Assembly: GCA_003246505.1 (NCBI GenBank)
Contig: QKAI01000155.1
Coordinates: forward strand, 1 to 8,677
Direction of reading: 5' to 3'
Source: Spirochaetaceae bacterium
GTDB taxonomy: Bacteria; Spirochaetota; Spirochaetia; DSM-2461
Length of the DNA stretch: 8,677 nucleotides
Positions 1 to 7,061 of this stretch are shown in pieces. Position 1 is the first letter of the stretch; the number at the start of each line of letters is the position of its first letter. Below the pieces are notes generated by a model. That model did no database searches, was not told the origin of the DNA, and saw nothing but the letters and a program-made list of their open reading frames with translations. Made by a program: the position numbers and the translations under genes.

Positions 1-1010
1 TGGGTCTCAAAGACTCGAACGGCCAGTCGAACCGGGTCAGGGACGGCCTTGTCGCCTCCATAGAGCAGAACTCCTCGGCGGCTACGGAAATATCCGCCAA
101 CGTGGAGTCCATCTCCCGACAGATACACATCCAGGACAGCAATCTGCAGATGATCAAATCCAATCAGGACTCCATGAATATCTCCCTTGAAAAACTTAAC
201 GGACAGGTGGAGAGCCAGTCGGGCATGGTGGAAAATTCCACTTCCGCCATAACGGAAATGATCGCCTCCATCAAGAACCTGGCCCAGGTGGCACAGAACC
301 GCCGGGCCGCCACGGAAAGTCTCAGGACCCGTGTCGGCGAGGGCAGCGGGAATGTGAACGAATCAAACCGGGCCGTGCAGGCCATCTATGCGGATGTGGA
401 CAATATCATCGGCATGACGAAGCTTATATCGGGGATAGCCGCCCGAACCAATCTTCTGGCCATGAACGCCGCCATCGAGGCGGCCCATGCGGGGGATTCG
501 GGCAGGGGCTTCGCCGTGGTGGCCGATGAGATCAGGAAGCTGGCCGAAACCAGCTCCCAGCAGTCAAAATCGATCAATATGGTGCTGGCCCAGGTCATCA
601 AGAATATAGAGGAGGCATCCCGCACATCGGACTCCACCAGCCGGATATTCGCCGAGCTGATCGAGGAATTCGGCACCCTGGTGGACGCCTTCAACGAGAT
701 ATCCCAGAACTCACTGGAGCTGGACGCGGGGGGGCGGCAGATTCTGGAAGCCATGACCCGGCTGACCGAACAGAGCCGCAGCGTGGACAGGGAAACGGGG
801 ATTATCCGGGAGTCGAACGGGACCATCTCCGCGGACCTCGAGAAGATAACCAACGGCTCCCTGACCATATCCCAGGCCACCAGCGAAATTTCCGTGGGAA
901 TGAGGGAAATATCCCAGTCCCTGGAGGAGATGAGAAGCCTGTCGGTCACCCTGGCGGAGGCCATGGATTCGGCGGAGGGACAGCTGAATCTCTTCAGACT
1001 GTCCCGCTAA
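1..1010 (+). CDS. Methyl-accepting chemotaxis protein, C-terminal part (5' end outside window)
   Basis: The reading frame is open from the left edge (first full codon at 3) to the TAA at 1008-1010, giving about 335 residues. The ATG at 102 is an internal methionine, because the same helical, Ser/Gln/Asn-rich heptad sequence continues upstream of it. The cytoplasmic signalling hairpin tip is recognisable around 435-560: IAARTNLLAMNAAIEAAHAG followed by GRGFAVVADEIRKLAE, the contact site for CheA and CheW in this family. The flanking regions are long coiled-coil arms of the adaptation domain, where CheR and CheB would act on Glu/Gln pairs. The His in EAAHAGD, where enterobacteria have Arg, is common in spirochaete receptors. 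The protein ends in NLFRLSR, so the C-terminal NWETF-type CheR tether is absent. The ligand-binding and membrane parts lie outside the window, so neither ligand nor topology can be stated. The family call is very secure. Confidence 0.95.
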   Translation, partial: GLKDSNGQSNRVRDGLVASIEQNSSAATEISANVESISRQIHIQDSNLQMIKSNQDSMNISLEKLNGQVESQSGMVENSTSAITEMIASIKNLAQVAQNRRAATESLRTRVGEGSGNVNESNRAVQAIYADVDNIIGMTKLISGIAARTNLLAMNAAIEAAHAGDSGRGFAVVADEIRKLAETSSQQSKSINMVLAQVIKNIEEASRTSDSTSRIFAELIEEFGTLVDAFNEISQNSLELDAGGRQILEAMTRLTEQSRSVDRETGIIRESNGTISADLEKITNGSLTISQATSEISVGMREISQSLEEMRSLSVTLAEAMDSAEGQLNLFRLSR

Positions 1011-1013
1011 TCC

Positions 1014-4000
1014 TCAGTCCTCCAGGACCACGAAATAGTCCGCCTCTTTGTGGGGAATGATGAATCCGCACACCGAGGATGCGGGCTGCATCATGTAGTG
1101 CTCGGTCAGCTCTATGCCCAGGGCCCCGTCGTCCAGCAGGGCCAGGATCCCCTCCTTCTGGGAGTGGTCGGGGCAGCTGGGATAGCCCGGGGCGGGGCGG
1201 ATGCCCAGGTCGTCGGCGAACTTTTCGTGGAGCCACTGGGCCGCCGCTTCGGCGAGCCGGTCGGAGAGGGCGGCGATCATCAGGGCGCGGTAGTCGTCGT
1301 CATCCTTCCGGGCCGCCTCGATCAGCTCCCGGGATCCCCGGGCGGTGGTGGCGAAAAACCCGAAAAGGTCCTCCCCCGGGGCGGGGCAGACGTAATCGGA
1401 GAGGCACCGGCACACATCCCCCTTGTTCTGGCGGGGGAAAACCCACGCCTCCCCGGCGGAATAAATGGTCTCCCTTCCGTCGGAATGGGCCTTGTACCAG
1501 GCGCAGGCCGCCCGGATCTTGTAGTCGTCCCTTCCGGCCAGCTCCTTCAGCATCTCCCGGCCGTCCTTCTCCAGGGCGTCCTTCTCCGACTGGGGGGCGT
1601 TCTTCTTAAGCTGCCAGGCCACGAAGAAGAATTTCCAGTCTATGAGGGGAATCAGTTCATTGATGGGGACCGAACCCACCCAGGACTCCCGGGGCACCGG
1701 CTCGTATCCGGTCCAATCCAGAACGGGCTTGCGGGAACGGGCTTCCTCCTCGCTCAGGCGGGGCTTTTTCTCCCGGGTTTCCACGGTCAGGGTGCGCAGC
1801 TGCTCGTAGAGCTTCTCCGTCTGCTCCCTCAGGGCGTCTCTTTTATCGGGATTCAGGGCGTCGTTCAGGACCTGAACGATCTGGGAGGCGTCGGTGGTGT
1901 GGTAAACCGGTCCCTTCCTAGCGGGGGCTATCTTGAGGGCGGTGTGCTTCTTGCTGGTGGTGGCCCCCCCCACGAAGAGGGGAACCGTCATGCCCCGCCG
2001 GTCCATTTCGGCGGCCAGGGAAACCATCTCCTCCAGGGAGGGGGTGATCAGGCCGGAAACGCAGACCGCCCTGGCCCCGGTTTTCGCGGCGTGGTCCAGG
2101 ATATCCTCCCCGGGGACCATGACCCCCAGGTCGTCCACGTCGTAGCCGTTGCACTGGAGGACCAGGCCCACGATGTTCTTGCCTATATCGTGCACGTCCC
2201 CCTTAACCGTGGCCAGGGTGATTTTGCCGCGGCCGATGCCGCCGGTCTTGCCCTGCTCCAGCTCCGGTTCCAGGTAGGCCACGGCCTTCTTGATGACCCG
2301 GGCGCTCTTCACCACCTGGGGCAGGAACATCTTGCCCGAGCCGAACAGGTCCCCCACCCGGTTCATGCCGTCCATGAGGGGCCCTTCGATAATGTCCAGG
2401 GCGGCCATTTCCTTCCCCAGCTCCTTCAGGTCCTCCTCGATATGGGTGGTGAGCCCCTTCACCAGGGCGTACTTGAGCCTCTCCGCGGGAGACTCCTCCT
2501 CCCGCCAGGCCTCGTTCTTCCCCGCGGCGGCCTCCTTCTCCTGTCCGGCGAAGCGGGGGGCCGCTTCCAGAAGCCGCTCCTCCGCCGCATCACCCTCCGG
2601 TCCGCCGTTCCGGTTCAGGATCACGTCCTCCACCATCTCCTTCAGCTCCGGGTCCAGATCGTCGTATACGGCCAGCTGCCCCGCGTTCACGATGCCCATG
2701 TCCAGGCCCGCGGCGATGGCATGGTAGAGGAAGACAGAATGCATCGCCTCCCGGACCGGATCGTTGCCCCGGAAGGAGAAGGACACGTTGCTGATGCCCC
2801 CGGAAAAGCGACAGAGGGGGTACTGCTTCTTGAGGATCCTCACCGCCTCTATGTAGTCCACCCCGTAGTTCCGATGCTCCGCGATGCCCGTGGCCACGGC
2901 GAAGACGTTCACGTCGAAGATGATGTCCTCGGGGGGAAAGCCGTTTCCGGTCAGAAGGTCGTAGGAGCGGCGGCATATCTCAAGCTTCCGCTCCAGGGAG
3001 TCGGCCTGGCCCTTCTCGTCAAAGGCCATGATGACCGCGGCGGCCCCGTAGAGGCGGATCAGCTCCGCCTTCTCCAGGAAGGCCTCCTCCCCCTCTTTCA
3101 GGCTGATGGAGTTGACGATGGACTTGCCCTGGATCCGCTTGAGGCCGATCTCCAGGACGGACCACTTGGAGGAGTCCACCATGATGGGCACCCGGCTGAT
3201 CTCCGGTTCCGAGGCGACGAGGTTGATGAACCGGGCCATCTCCTCCTCTGTCTCCAGAAGGGCGTCGTCCAGGTTGATATCGATGACCGAGGCGCCGTTC
3301 TCCACCTGGAGGCGGGCGATTTCCAGGGCCTCTTCGTATTTCTTCTCCCTGATGAGGCGGGCGAATTTGCGGCTCCCCGCCACGTTGGTCCTCTCCCCCA
3401 CGTTCAGGAAGAGGCTGTTCTCGTCCAGCACCAGGGGATCGATGCCCGAATAGAAGGAGACCGGCCTCTTGGGGGGAATCCTCCGGGGGGGAATGTCCTT
3501 AATGCGTTCCACGATGGCCTTCAGGTGTTCCGGCCGGGTGCCGCAGCATCCCCCCACCAGGTTCAGGTTCCCCGCCTCGGCGTACCGGGCCAGGACTTCC
3601 GCCATCAGCTCCGGGGAGTCGTCGTACTCCCCCAGCTCGTTGGGCAGGCCCGCATTGGGATAGGCGGAGATGGCGCAGTTGGCCAGGGGGGAGATATCCG
3701 CCACGTGGCGCCCCATCTTGTCCGCCCCCAGGGCGCAGTTGAATCCCACCGAAACCGGTTCGGCATGGGCCACGGAGTACCAGAAGGCCTCCGCGGTGGA
3801 GCCGGAGAGGGTGCGCCCGCTCTCGTCGGTTATGGTCCCGGAGATCATGAGGGGCAGCTCGGTTCCGGTCTCCTTGAAGAAATTCTTAACCGCGAATATG
3901 GCCGCCTTGCAGTTGAGGGTATCGAAAATCGTCTCGATGATGATAATGTCCGCCCCCCCGTCCACGAGGCCCCGGACCGCCTCCTTATAGGCGGCGGCCA

Positions 4001-4475
4001 GGCCGTCGAAGTCCACGTCCCGGTAGGCCGGGTCCTCTATCTTGGGGGAGATGGAGAGGGTCTTGCCCGTGGGGCCCAGGCTTCCCGCCACGAAGCGGGG
4101 ATAGTCGGGGGCGTCGTACTTTTCGCAGGCCCGCTTCGCATTCTCTGCGGCGGCTTTGTTTATTTCGTAGGCGTATTCGCTGGTGCCGTACTCCGACTGG
4201 GAGTAGGAGGTGCCGTTGAAGGTATTCGTCTCGATGATATGGGCCCCCGCTTCCAGGAAGGCCTCGTGGATCCGCCGGATGACTTCCGGTTTCGTCAGGT
4301 TCAGAATATCGTTATTCCCCTTGAGGGGCTTGGGATGGGAGGCGAAACGGTCTCCCCGGAAATCCTCCTCGGTCAGGCCGAAGGTCTGGATCATCGTACC
4401 CATGGCACCGTCCAGGAAGAGGATTTTCTTATTGAGAAGGGAGCGGAAGAGGTCTCCCCTTGGGGTGGTTTTCAT
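1014..4475 (-). CDS. metH: Cobalamin-dependent methionine synthase (5-methyltetrahydrofolate--homocysteine methyltransferase)
   Basis: This is a full-length MetH of 1153 residues; E. coli MetH is 1227. It moves a methyl group from 5-methyl-tetrahydrofolate through cob(I)alamin to homocysteine in the cytoplasm, making methionine and regenerating tetrahydrofolate. Domains in order: homocysteine domain, about 1-330, starting with LDGAMGTMIQ and carrying the zinc ligands Cys247 (FNCALG) and Cys310/Cys311 (GGCCGTRPEHL); folate (pterin-binding) domain, about 350-620, with VGERTNVAGSRKF at 359-371; B12 cap helices, about 660-745; B12 domain, about 750-880, with DVHDIG at 760-765 (His762 is the expected lower axial cobalt ligand), VSGLITPS near 806 and GGATTS at 836-841; AdoMet-binding reactivation domain, about 915-1153, with RPAPGYPSCPDH at 1093-1104. 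The start ATG has AAGGAG seven bases upstream. The reactivation domain is compact: little sequence separates LHEKF from GIRPAPGY, and the C-terminal tail is short. The gene is monocistronic by position, with its own promoter. Confidence 0.98.
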   Translation of the reverse strand: MKTTPRGDLFRSLLNKKILFLDGAMGTMIQTFGLTEEDFRGDRFASHPKPLKGNNDILNLTKPEVIRRIHEAFLEAGAHIIETNTFNGTSYSQSEYGTSEYAYEINKAAAENAKRACEKYDAPDYPRFVAGSLGPTGKTLSISPKIEDPAYRDVDFDGLAAAYKEAVRGLVDGGADIIIIETIFDTLNCKAAIFAVKNFFKETGTELPLMISGTITDESGRTLSGSTAEAFWYSVAHAEPVSVGFNCALGADKMGRHVADISPLANCAISAYPNAGLPNELGEYDDSPELMAEVLARYAEAGNLNLVGGCCGTRPEHLKAIVERIKDIPPRRIPPKRPVSFYSGIDPLVLDENSLFLNVGERTNVAGSRKFARLIREKKYEEALEIARLQVENGASVIDINLDDALLETEEEMARFINLVASEPEISRVPIMVDSSKWSVLEIGLKRIQGKSIVNSISLKEGEEAFLEKAELIRLYGAAAVIMAFDEKGQADSLERKLEICRRSYDLLTGNGFPPEDIIFDVNVFAVATGIAEHRNYGVDYIEAVRILKKQYPLCRFSGGISNVSFSFRGNDPVREAMHSVFLYHAIAAGLDMGIVNAGQLAVYDDLDPELKEMVEDVILNRNGGPEGDAAEERLLEAAPRFAGQEKEAAAGKNEAWREEESPAERLKYALVKGLTTHIEEDLKELGKEMAALDIIEGPLMDGMNRVGDLFGSGKMFLPQVVKSARVIKKAVAYLEPELEQGKTGGIGRGKITLATVKGDVHDIGKNIVGLVLQCNGYDVDDLGVMVPGEDILDHAAKTGARAVCVSGLITPSLEEMVSLAAEMDRRGMTVPLFVGGATTSKKHTALKIAPARKGPVYHTTDASQIVQVLNDALNPDKRDALREQTEKLYEQLRTLTVETREKKPRLSEEEARSRKPVLDWTGYEPVPRESWVGSVPINELIPLIDWKFFFVAWQLKKNAPQSEKDALEKDGREMLKELAGRDDYKIRAACAWYKAHSDGRETIYSAGEAWVFPRQNKGDVCRCLSDYVCPAPGEDLFGFFATTARGSRELIEAARKDDDDYRALMIAALSDRLAEAAAQWLHEKFADDLGIRPAPGYPSCPDHSQKEGILALLDDGALGIELTEHYMMQPASSVCGFIIPHKEADYFVVLED

Positions 4476-4482
4476 TGGGCTT

Positions 4483-4488
4483 CTCCTT
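4483..4488 (-). promoter_or_regulatory. Ribosome binding site of metH
   Basis: On the minus strand AAGGAG lies seven bases before the ATG at 4475-4473. It fixes the metH start, which also matches the usual N-terminus just before LDGAMGT. Confidence 0.85.
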
Positions 4489-4492
4489 TAAA

Positions 4493-4507
4493 CATCATTA
4501 TATGATG
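4493..4507. repeat. Perfect inverted repeat CATCAT-TAT-ATGATG at the metH transcription start
   Basis: Two six-base arms are separated by three bases and centred at about 4500, just downstream of the predicted -10 and at the predicted first transcribed bases of metH. It could be an operator-like site or a weak hairpin in the leader. In such an AT-rich patch chance symmetry is possible, so only the repeat itself is certain. Confidence 0.45.
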
Positions 4508-4509
4508 AT

Positions 4510-4538
4510 ATAATAATATATATATCCGGAATAATCAA
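4510..4538 (-). promoter_or_regulatory. Predicted sigma-70-type promoter of metH
   Basis: Reading the minus strand, TTGATT (plus-strand 4533-4538) and TATTAT (4510-4515) are separated by exactly 17 bases, in a strongly AT-rich patch that stands out from the GC-rich surroundings. Transcription would begin near 4503, giving a leader of only about 28 bases. A perfect TATAAT also occurs at 4497-4502, but its -35 position reads ATATAT and its start would fall almost on the ribosome binding site, so the upstream pair is preferred. There is no room for an S-box (SAM) or cobalamin riboswitch before metH. Confidence 0.6.
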
Positions 4539-4568
4539 CAGCCCGGGATAGGCCTTAAGCTTATAAGT

Positions 4569-4594
4569 AAAAAAGCCCCCCTGCAAGAGGGGGG
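4569..4594 (-). terminator. Rho-independent terminator of the 4640-5893 gene
   Basis: Read on the minus strand, a perfect seven-pair stem (CCCCCCT pairing with AGGGGGG) closes a five-base loop (CTTGC) and is followed after one C by six T residues. It lies about 45 bases after the TAG stop of the 4640-5893 gene and upstream of the metH promoter. It therefore separates the two genes, which face the same way. The plus-strand side has no T tract, so it works in one direction only. Confidence 0.9.
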
Positions 4595-4639
4595 ATAAGA
4601 GATTAGTGAAGAAAAATAATATGCCGAATCGAATCGGTC

Positions 4640-5893
4640 CTACTGGCGGAGGGAGAACTGCCCCTTCCTGCCGGTGATGAGTTTCTCCAGTTCCGCGGTT
4701 ACGACGATGTCATTATCGGAATTGACGAATTTGACCAGGGAGCCGTTGACTTTGTCATCCGGGGAAAACCACCAGGAGAAGCTTCCCTCTTCGTTCTCAT
4801 CGGTGATGAAGTAACAGTCCCGGAAGGTGCCCGCGGGGACGGTGACCGTCTGCTTTTTCGCGGAGAGGGATTCCAGGTCCCCGTAGGAGACGGTTTCCAT
4901 CTTCTCCAGGTAGGGATGGTCCGGATCCTCATCCTTGAAATCGAACATTTTCACCCGCCCCGAATCGTCCCGGTAGTAGAGGACCTGCAGCTCCCTGTCG
5001 GCGCTCAGAAGGAATTCGAAGGGGTACTCCTCCCCCTCCCCGTCGGAATAGGTCAGGCTCCACCACTCGTCGCCGGCGCCGGTTCTCTCCAGGAGGACCC
5101 TCTCCAGGAAGAAGGGATCCTCCCCCTCCTCGGTATAGCGCCAGAGGGTGCCCTCGCCGGGCTCGTAGGATTCGGGGGCCCAGTAGTAGCCCCCGGAATA
5201 GACCGCGTAGACATAGAAGGCGTAGAACTGGGTCACCGGGCCTATCGCCTCCATGGTGTCCACCGTCTCCTGATAGGCCTTCCAGGCATCCCCCATGCCC
5301 TTCACCTCCGGGGTTCTCCCCAGCCGGTACTGAACCTGCAGGGAGACCCCGTCGTATCCGTAGTCGTAGCTGCCCCAGCCCGTATAGGAGAGGCCCAGCA
5401 TGAGCCGGTCGTCCAGGAAATAATTGGCGCCCGAGGTGGCCATAAGGCCGATCGCATCGGCCCCCTCCCCTTTTATGAGGTCAAAGGAGATGCCGAACCG
5501 GGCGTAGAGATCCAGCCTATCCAGATATTCGGATCCGGGGAAATCGAAGCCCCGGAAGCCGAAGTGCATGGTGCCGCCCCCGCCGATGCCCGCGGTGAGG
5601 GGGGTTCCCTTGCTCAGGGGCAGTCCGAAGCGGCCCTCCGCGGTGAGGCCGAAGTCAAAGGGGGCGTAGCCGGCGAAACCGGGCTTCCAGAGCAGGATCT
5701 CCGCGGAGGGATAGAGGGCCAGAGCCTTTTCAGAGGAGAAGCTGCGCCCCTGCTCATAGGCCGCCGCCGCACCGAATACCGTATTGCCCCGGGCGTAATT
5801 GCTCCCCCAGAGGGTATCGCTCTCCGCGGAAAGGGCCGCCGCCAGCCCCAGAACGGCGAAAAGCGTAAGAATGACTTTCTTTTCCTTGAACAT
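4640..5893 (-). CDS. Exported two-part protein: beta-rich barrel-like N-terminal half plus DUF3108-like C-terminal half
   Basis: I do not recognise a named gene. The 417-residue product starts with a clear signal peptide: MFKEKK, then hydrophobic residues to about 19, and a likely cleavage after LSA at 23. From about 24 to 195 it alternates aromatic, Gly and polar residues in strand-like stretches (AEGRFGLPL, MHFGFRGFDF, LMLGLSYTGWG, VSLQVQYRLG), as outer-membrane barrel proteins do. From about 215 the character changes to an acidic, Trp/Tyr-rich region. Its late segment (TVPAGTFRDCYFIT, then SWWFSPDD and NGSLVKF) resembles the pattern of DUF3108-type periplasmic or lipoprotein folds, where PAGxFxCY is followed by a W-F-P turn. 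The signal peptide has no lipobox; the single Cys360 sits in the C-terminal half. AGGAGG lies six bases before the ATG. It has its own promoter and terminator and is divergent from the signalling operon. An outer-membrane or periplasmic location is inferred; the function is unknown. Confidence 0.85.
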   Translation of the reverse strand: MFKEKKVILTLFAVLGLAAALSAESDTLWGSNYARGNTVFGAAAAYEQGRSFSSEKALALYPSAEILLWKPGFAGYAPFDFGLTAEGRFGLPLSKGTPLTAGIGGGGTMHFGFRGFDFPGSEYLDRLDLYARFGISFDLIKGEGADAIGLMATSGANYFLDDRLMLGLSYTGWGSYDYGYDGVSLQVQYRLGRTPEVKGMGDAWKAYQETVDTMEAIGPVTQFYAFYVYAVYSGGYYWAPESYEPGEGTLWRYTEEGEDPFFLERVLLERTGAGDEWWSLTYSDGEGEEYPFEFLLSADRELQVLYYRDDSGRVKMFDFKDEDPDHPYLEKMETVSYGDLESLSAKKQTVTVPAGTFRDCYFITDENEEGSFSWWFSPDDKVNGSLVKFVNSDNDIVVTAELEKLITGRKGQFSLRQ

Positions 5894-5899
5894 TATGTT

Positions 5900-5905
5900 C
5901 CTCCT
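5900..5905 (-). promoter_or_regulatory. Ribosome binding site of the 4640-5893 gene
   Basis: A perfect AGGAGG on the minus strand, six bases before the ATG at 5893-5891. It supports that start, which directly precedes a complete signal peptide. Confidence 0.85.
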
Positions 5906-5910
5906 GACCG

Positions 5911-5923
5911 CCCTATTATAGGG
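5911..5923. repeat. Palindrome CCCTATTATAGGG over the -10 box
   Basis: Six-base arms (CCCTAT and ATAGGG) flank one central base, and the whole element covers the -10 hexamer of the exported-protein gene. A repressor dimer bound here would block RNA polymerase, so it is a candidate operator. No binding protein can be named from the sequence. Confidence 0.5.
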
Positions 5924-5944
5924 ACCCGGTTATCCCGATGTAAG
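5915..5944 (-). promoter_or_regulatory. Predicted promoter of the exported-protein gene, with a palindromic -10
   Basis: On the minus strand a perfect TATAAT (plus-strand 5915-5920) is preceded at 18 bases by CTTACA (5939-5944), a four-of-six match to the -35 consensus. Transcription would start near 5908, leaving a leader of roughly 15 bases that is just long enough for the AGGAGG site. The -10 lies inside the 13-base palindrome CCCTATTATAGGG (5911-5923). Confidence 0.6.
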
Positions 5945-6011
5945 GGAAATCCTTCCTCCCCGGGGCTAACTTTGGTCATGGGGGTCCTGTGAAAAAAGTA
6001 ACGGAAAGTTC

Positions 6012-6040
6012 TTGTAAGGGGGAAGGAATTGGGACATAAT
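6012..6040 (+). promoter_or_regulatory. Predicted promoter of the signalling operon
   Basis: TTGTAA (6012-6017) and CATAAT (6035-6040) are separated by exactly 17 bases; the two hexamers match the sigma-70 consensus at four and five positions. Transcription would start near 6047, only about four bases before the ATG at 6051, so the first gene of the operon may be leaderless. The divergent exported-protein promoter lies about 70 bases away, so one regulator could affect both. Confidence 0.55.
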
Positions 6041-6050
6041 ATCTTCGGAA

Positions 6051-7061
6051 ATGGAGAATTACTACGTCTATGCTATATTTCTGCCCCTGCTGAGCACGGG
6101 GATTGTCCTTTTTCCTCTGACCCTGTCCATAGAGTACCGGAAAGGGGGAACTGTCACTCTCATGCTGCTTCTCATACTCCGGGCCCTGGCTCAGGTCTGT
6201 CCCTACGAAGGAGCGGCGGGTCTCTTCCGGACTCTCTCCCCCTTCCTCATTCCTCTCCCCCCCCTGCTCCTCCTTCCCCGGCCCCTGAAAAGAAGGGGGG
6301 CCGCTGAATTTCTCCCCCCCCTCACGGCGGCCCTTCTTCTGATCCTCCGGTTCCGCCTGTCCCACCCCTGGGACAGCATCGCCATGGGGGGGGGCAGCTT
6401 TCTTCTTTACGGACTGTTCCGGAGGGATAGGAGCCGGAAATCCCCCTGGAGCGCCCACGAGGGATGGATCGCGAGCACCCTTAGGGAGTCGGTAATGCTC
6501 TTCGACCGGAACCTCAAGGTGATTTCCGGCGGGAAGGATGTCTTTCCCCCCTATCTTATACCACCGGGGAGATCCCTCCTCACCCTGTTCCTTTCCCTTG
6601 CCGGACCGGAGACCGATCTGGAGGATCTGAAACGCGTCTACAACGGGGAAAGGGAGGGGTCGGGACTGATACGCCTCTCACGGCGGTACTTCTCCTTCCG
6701 GTTCATACCCCTTGACAGGAGCAGGGGCTACCTGCTCACCCTCCTGGATGTGACCGCGGAACAGGAACTTGTGGGACAGCTCTCCGATCAGAACCGCATA
6801 CTCCGGAACAGGAAAACCATTCTTCAGAGCGATGAGGGCCGGGACGGCACCCTGCGCCGGAAGGAAGAGGGGATCAGGGCGAAGATCAGCGGGAATATTC
6901 AGAAGCTGGTGGAGGAGCAGCTGACAAGGCTGAGGGAGAACCTGGGAAACCGGGATACGTCGGAGGAGAATCTGAACAGGCTTCTCACCCAGGCCACAAC
7001 GGGCATGGCCGCCATCAGAAGGGCGGTCAGCGAACTCAGGGAGGATCATAATGAAAGCTAG
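6051..7061 (+). CDS. Membrane PAS protein with degenerate histidine-kinase dimerisation domain and no ATPase domain (pseudokinase-like sensor)
   Basis: The product has 336 residues. The first 123 or so are hydrophobic and hold about five membrane segments (roughly 6-26, 35-50, 62-77, 88-102, 110-122) ending in the basic stretch RRDRSRK. Residues 143-240 look like a PAS domain: ESVMLFDRNLKVI opens it and the typical exit LLDVTAEQEL closes it. Residues 240-330 are helical and resemble a HisKA_3 dimerisation/phosphoacceptor domain. IRAKISGNIQKLVEEQLTRL lines up with the family pattern ERxRIARELHDxLGQxLTxL, which places Gln284 where the phosphorylated His should be; AAIRRAVSELRE resembles its second helix. 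The protein stops there, and the N, G1 and G2 boxes of a HATPase domain are absent. The next gene begins inside its last codons, so no frameshift has hidden a catalytic domain. No start codon lies in frame between the upstream stop at 6015 and this ATG, and no good ribosome site precedes it. The gene model is secure; the role is inferred. Confidence 0.8.
   Translation: MENYYVYAIFLPLLSTGIVLFPLTLSIEYRKGGTVTLMLLLILRALAQVCPYEGAAGLFRTLSPFLIPLPPLLLLPRPLKRRGAAEFLPPLTAALLLILRFRLSHPWDSIAMGGGSFLLYGLFRRDRSRKSPWSAHEGWIASTLRESVMLFDRNLKVISGGKDVFPPYLIPPGRSLLTLFLSLAGPETDLEDLKRVYNGEREGSGLIRLSRRYFSFRFIPLDRSRGYLLTLLDVTAEQELVGQLSDQNRILRNRKTILQSDEGRDGTLRRKEEGIRAKISGNIQKLVEEQLTRLRENLGNRDTSEENLNRLLTQATTGMAAIRRAVSELREDHNES
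7038..7044 (+). promoter_or_regulatory. Ribosome binding site of the response regulator, inside the preceding gene
   Basis: AGGGAGG lies six bases before the ATG at 7051 and within the last codons of the upstream sensor gene. It confirms the overlapping start and points to translational coupling of sensor and regulator. Confidence 0.85.

Noticed and set aside
102..104. ATG at 102 as the true start of the chemoreceptor gene
   Set aside because: The same frame is open to the window edge and encodes typical receptor coiled coil before this codon, so the gene is truncated by the window.
1050..4505. An 1151-codon open frame running antisense to nearly all of metH
   Set aside because: metH is unmistakable on the other strand. 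The antisense product is a low-complexity Gly/Val/Leu/His-rich sequence with no recognisable domain, and it is stop-free because of the codon bias of metH.
4476..4568. SAM or cobalamin riboswitch upstream of metH
   Set aside because: The space between the upstream terminator and the metH start is under 100 bases, is AT-rich, and lacks the conserved stems of either class.
4916..5992. A 358-codon plus-strand frame opposite the exported-protein gene
   Set aside because: It is Gly/Pro/Glu-rich without motifs and is explained as a shadow of a gene with a signal peptide, ribosome site, promoter and terminator on the minus strand.
6029..6307. A 92-codon TTG-initiated frame with GGAAGGAA just upstream
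   Set aside because: It runs out of frame through the sensor gene, has no domain, and its start lies inside the predicted promoter, so it would not be on that transcript.
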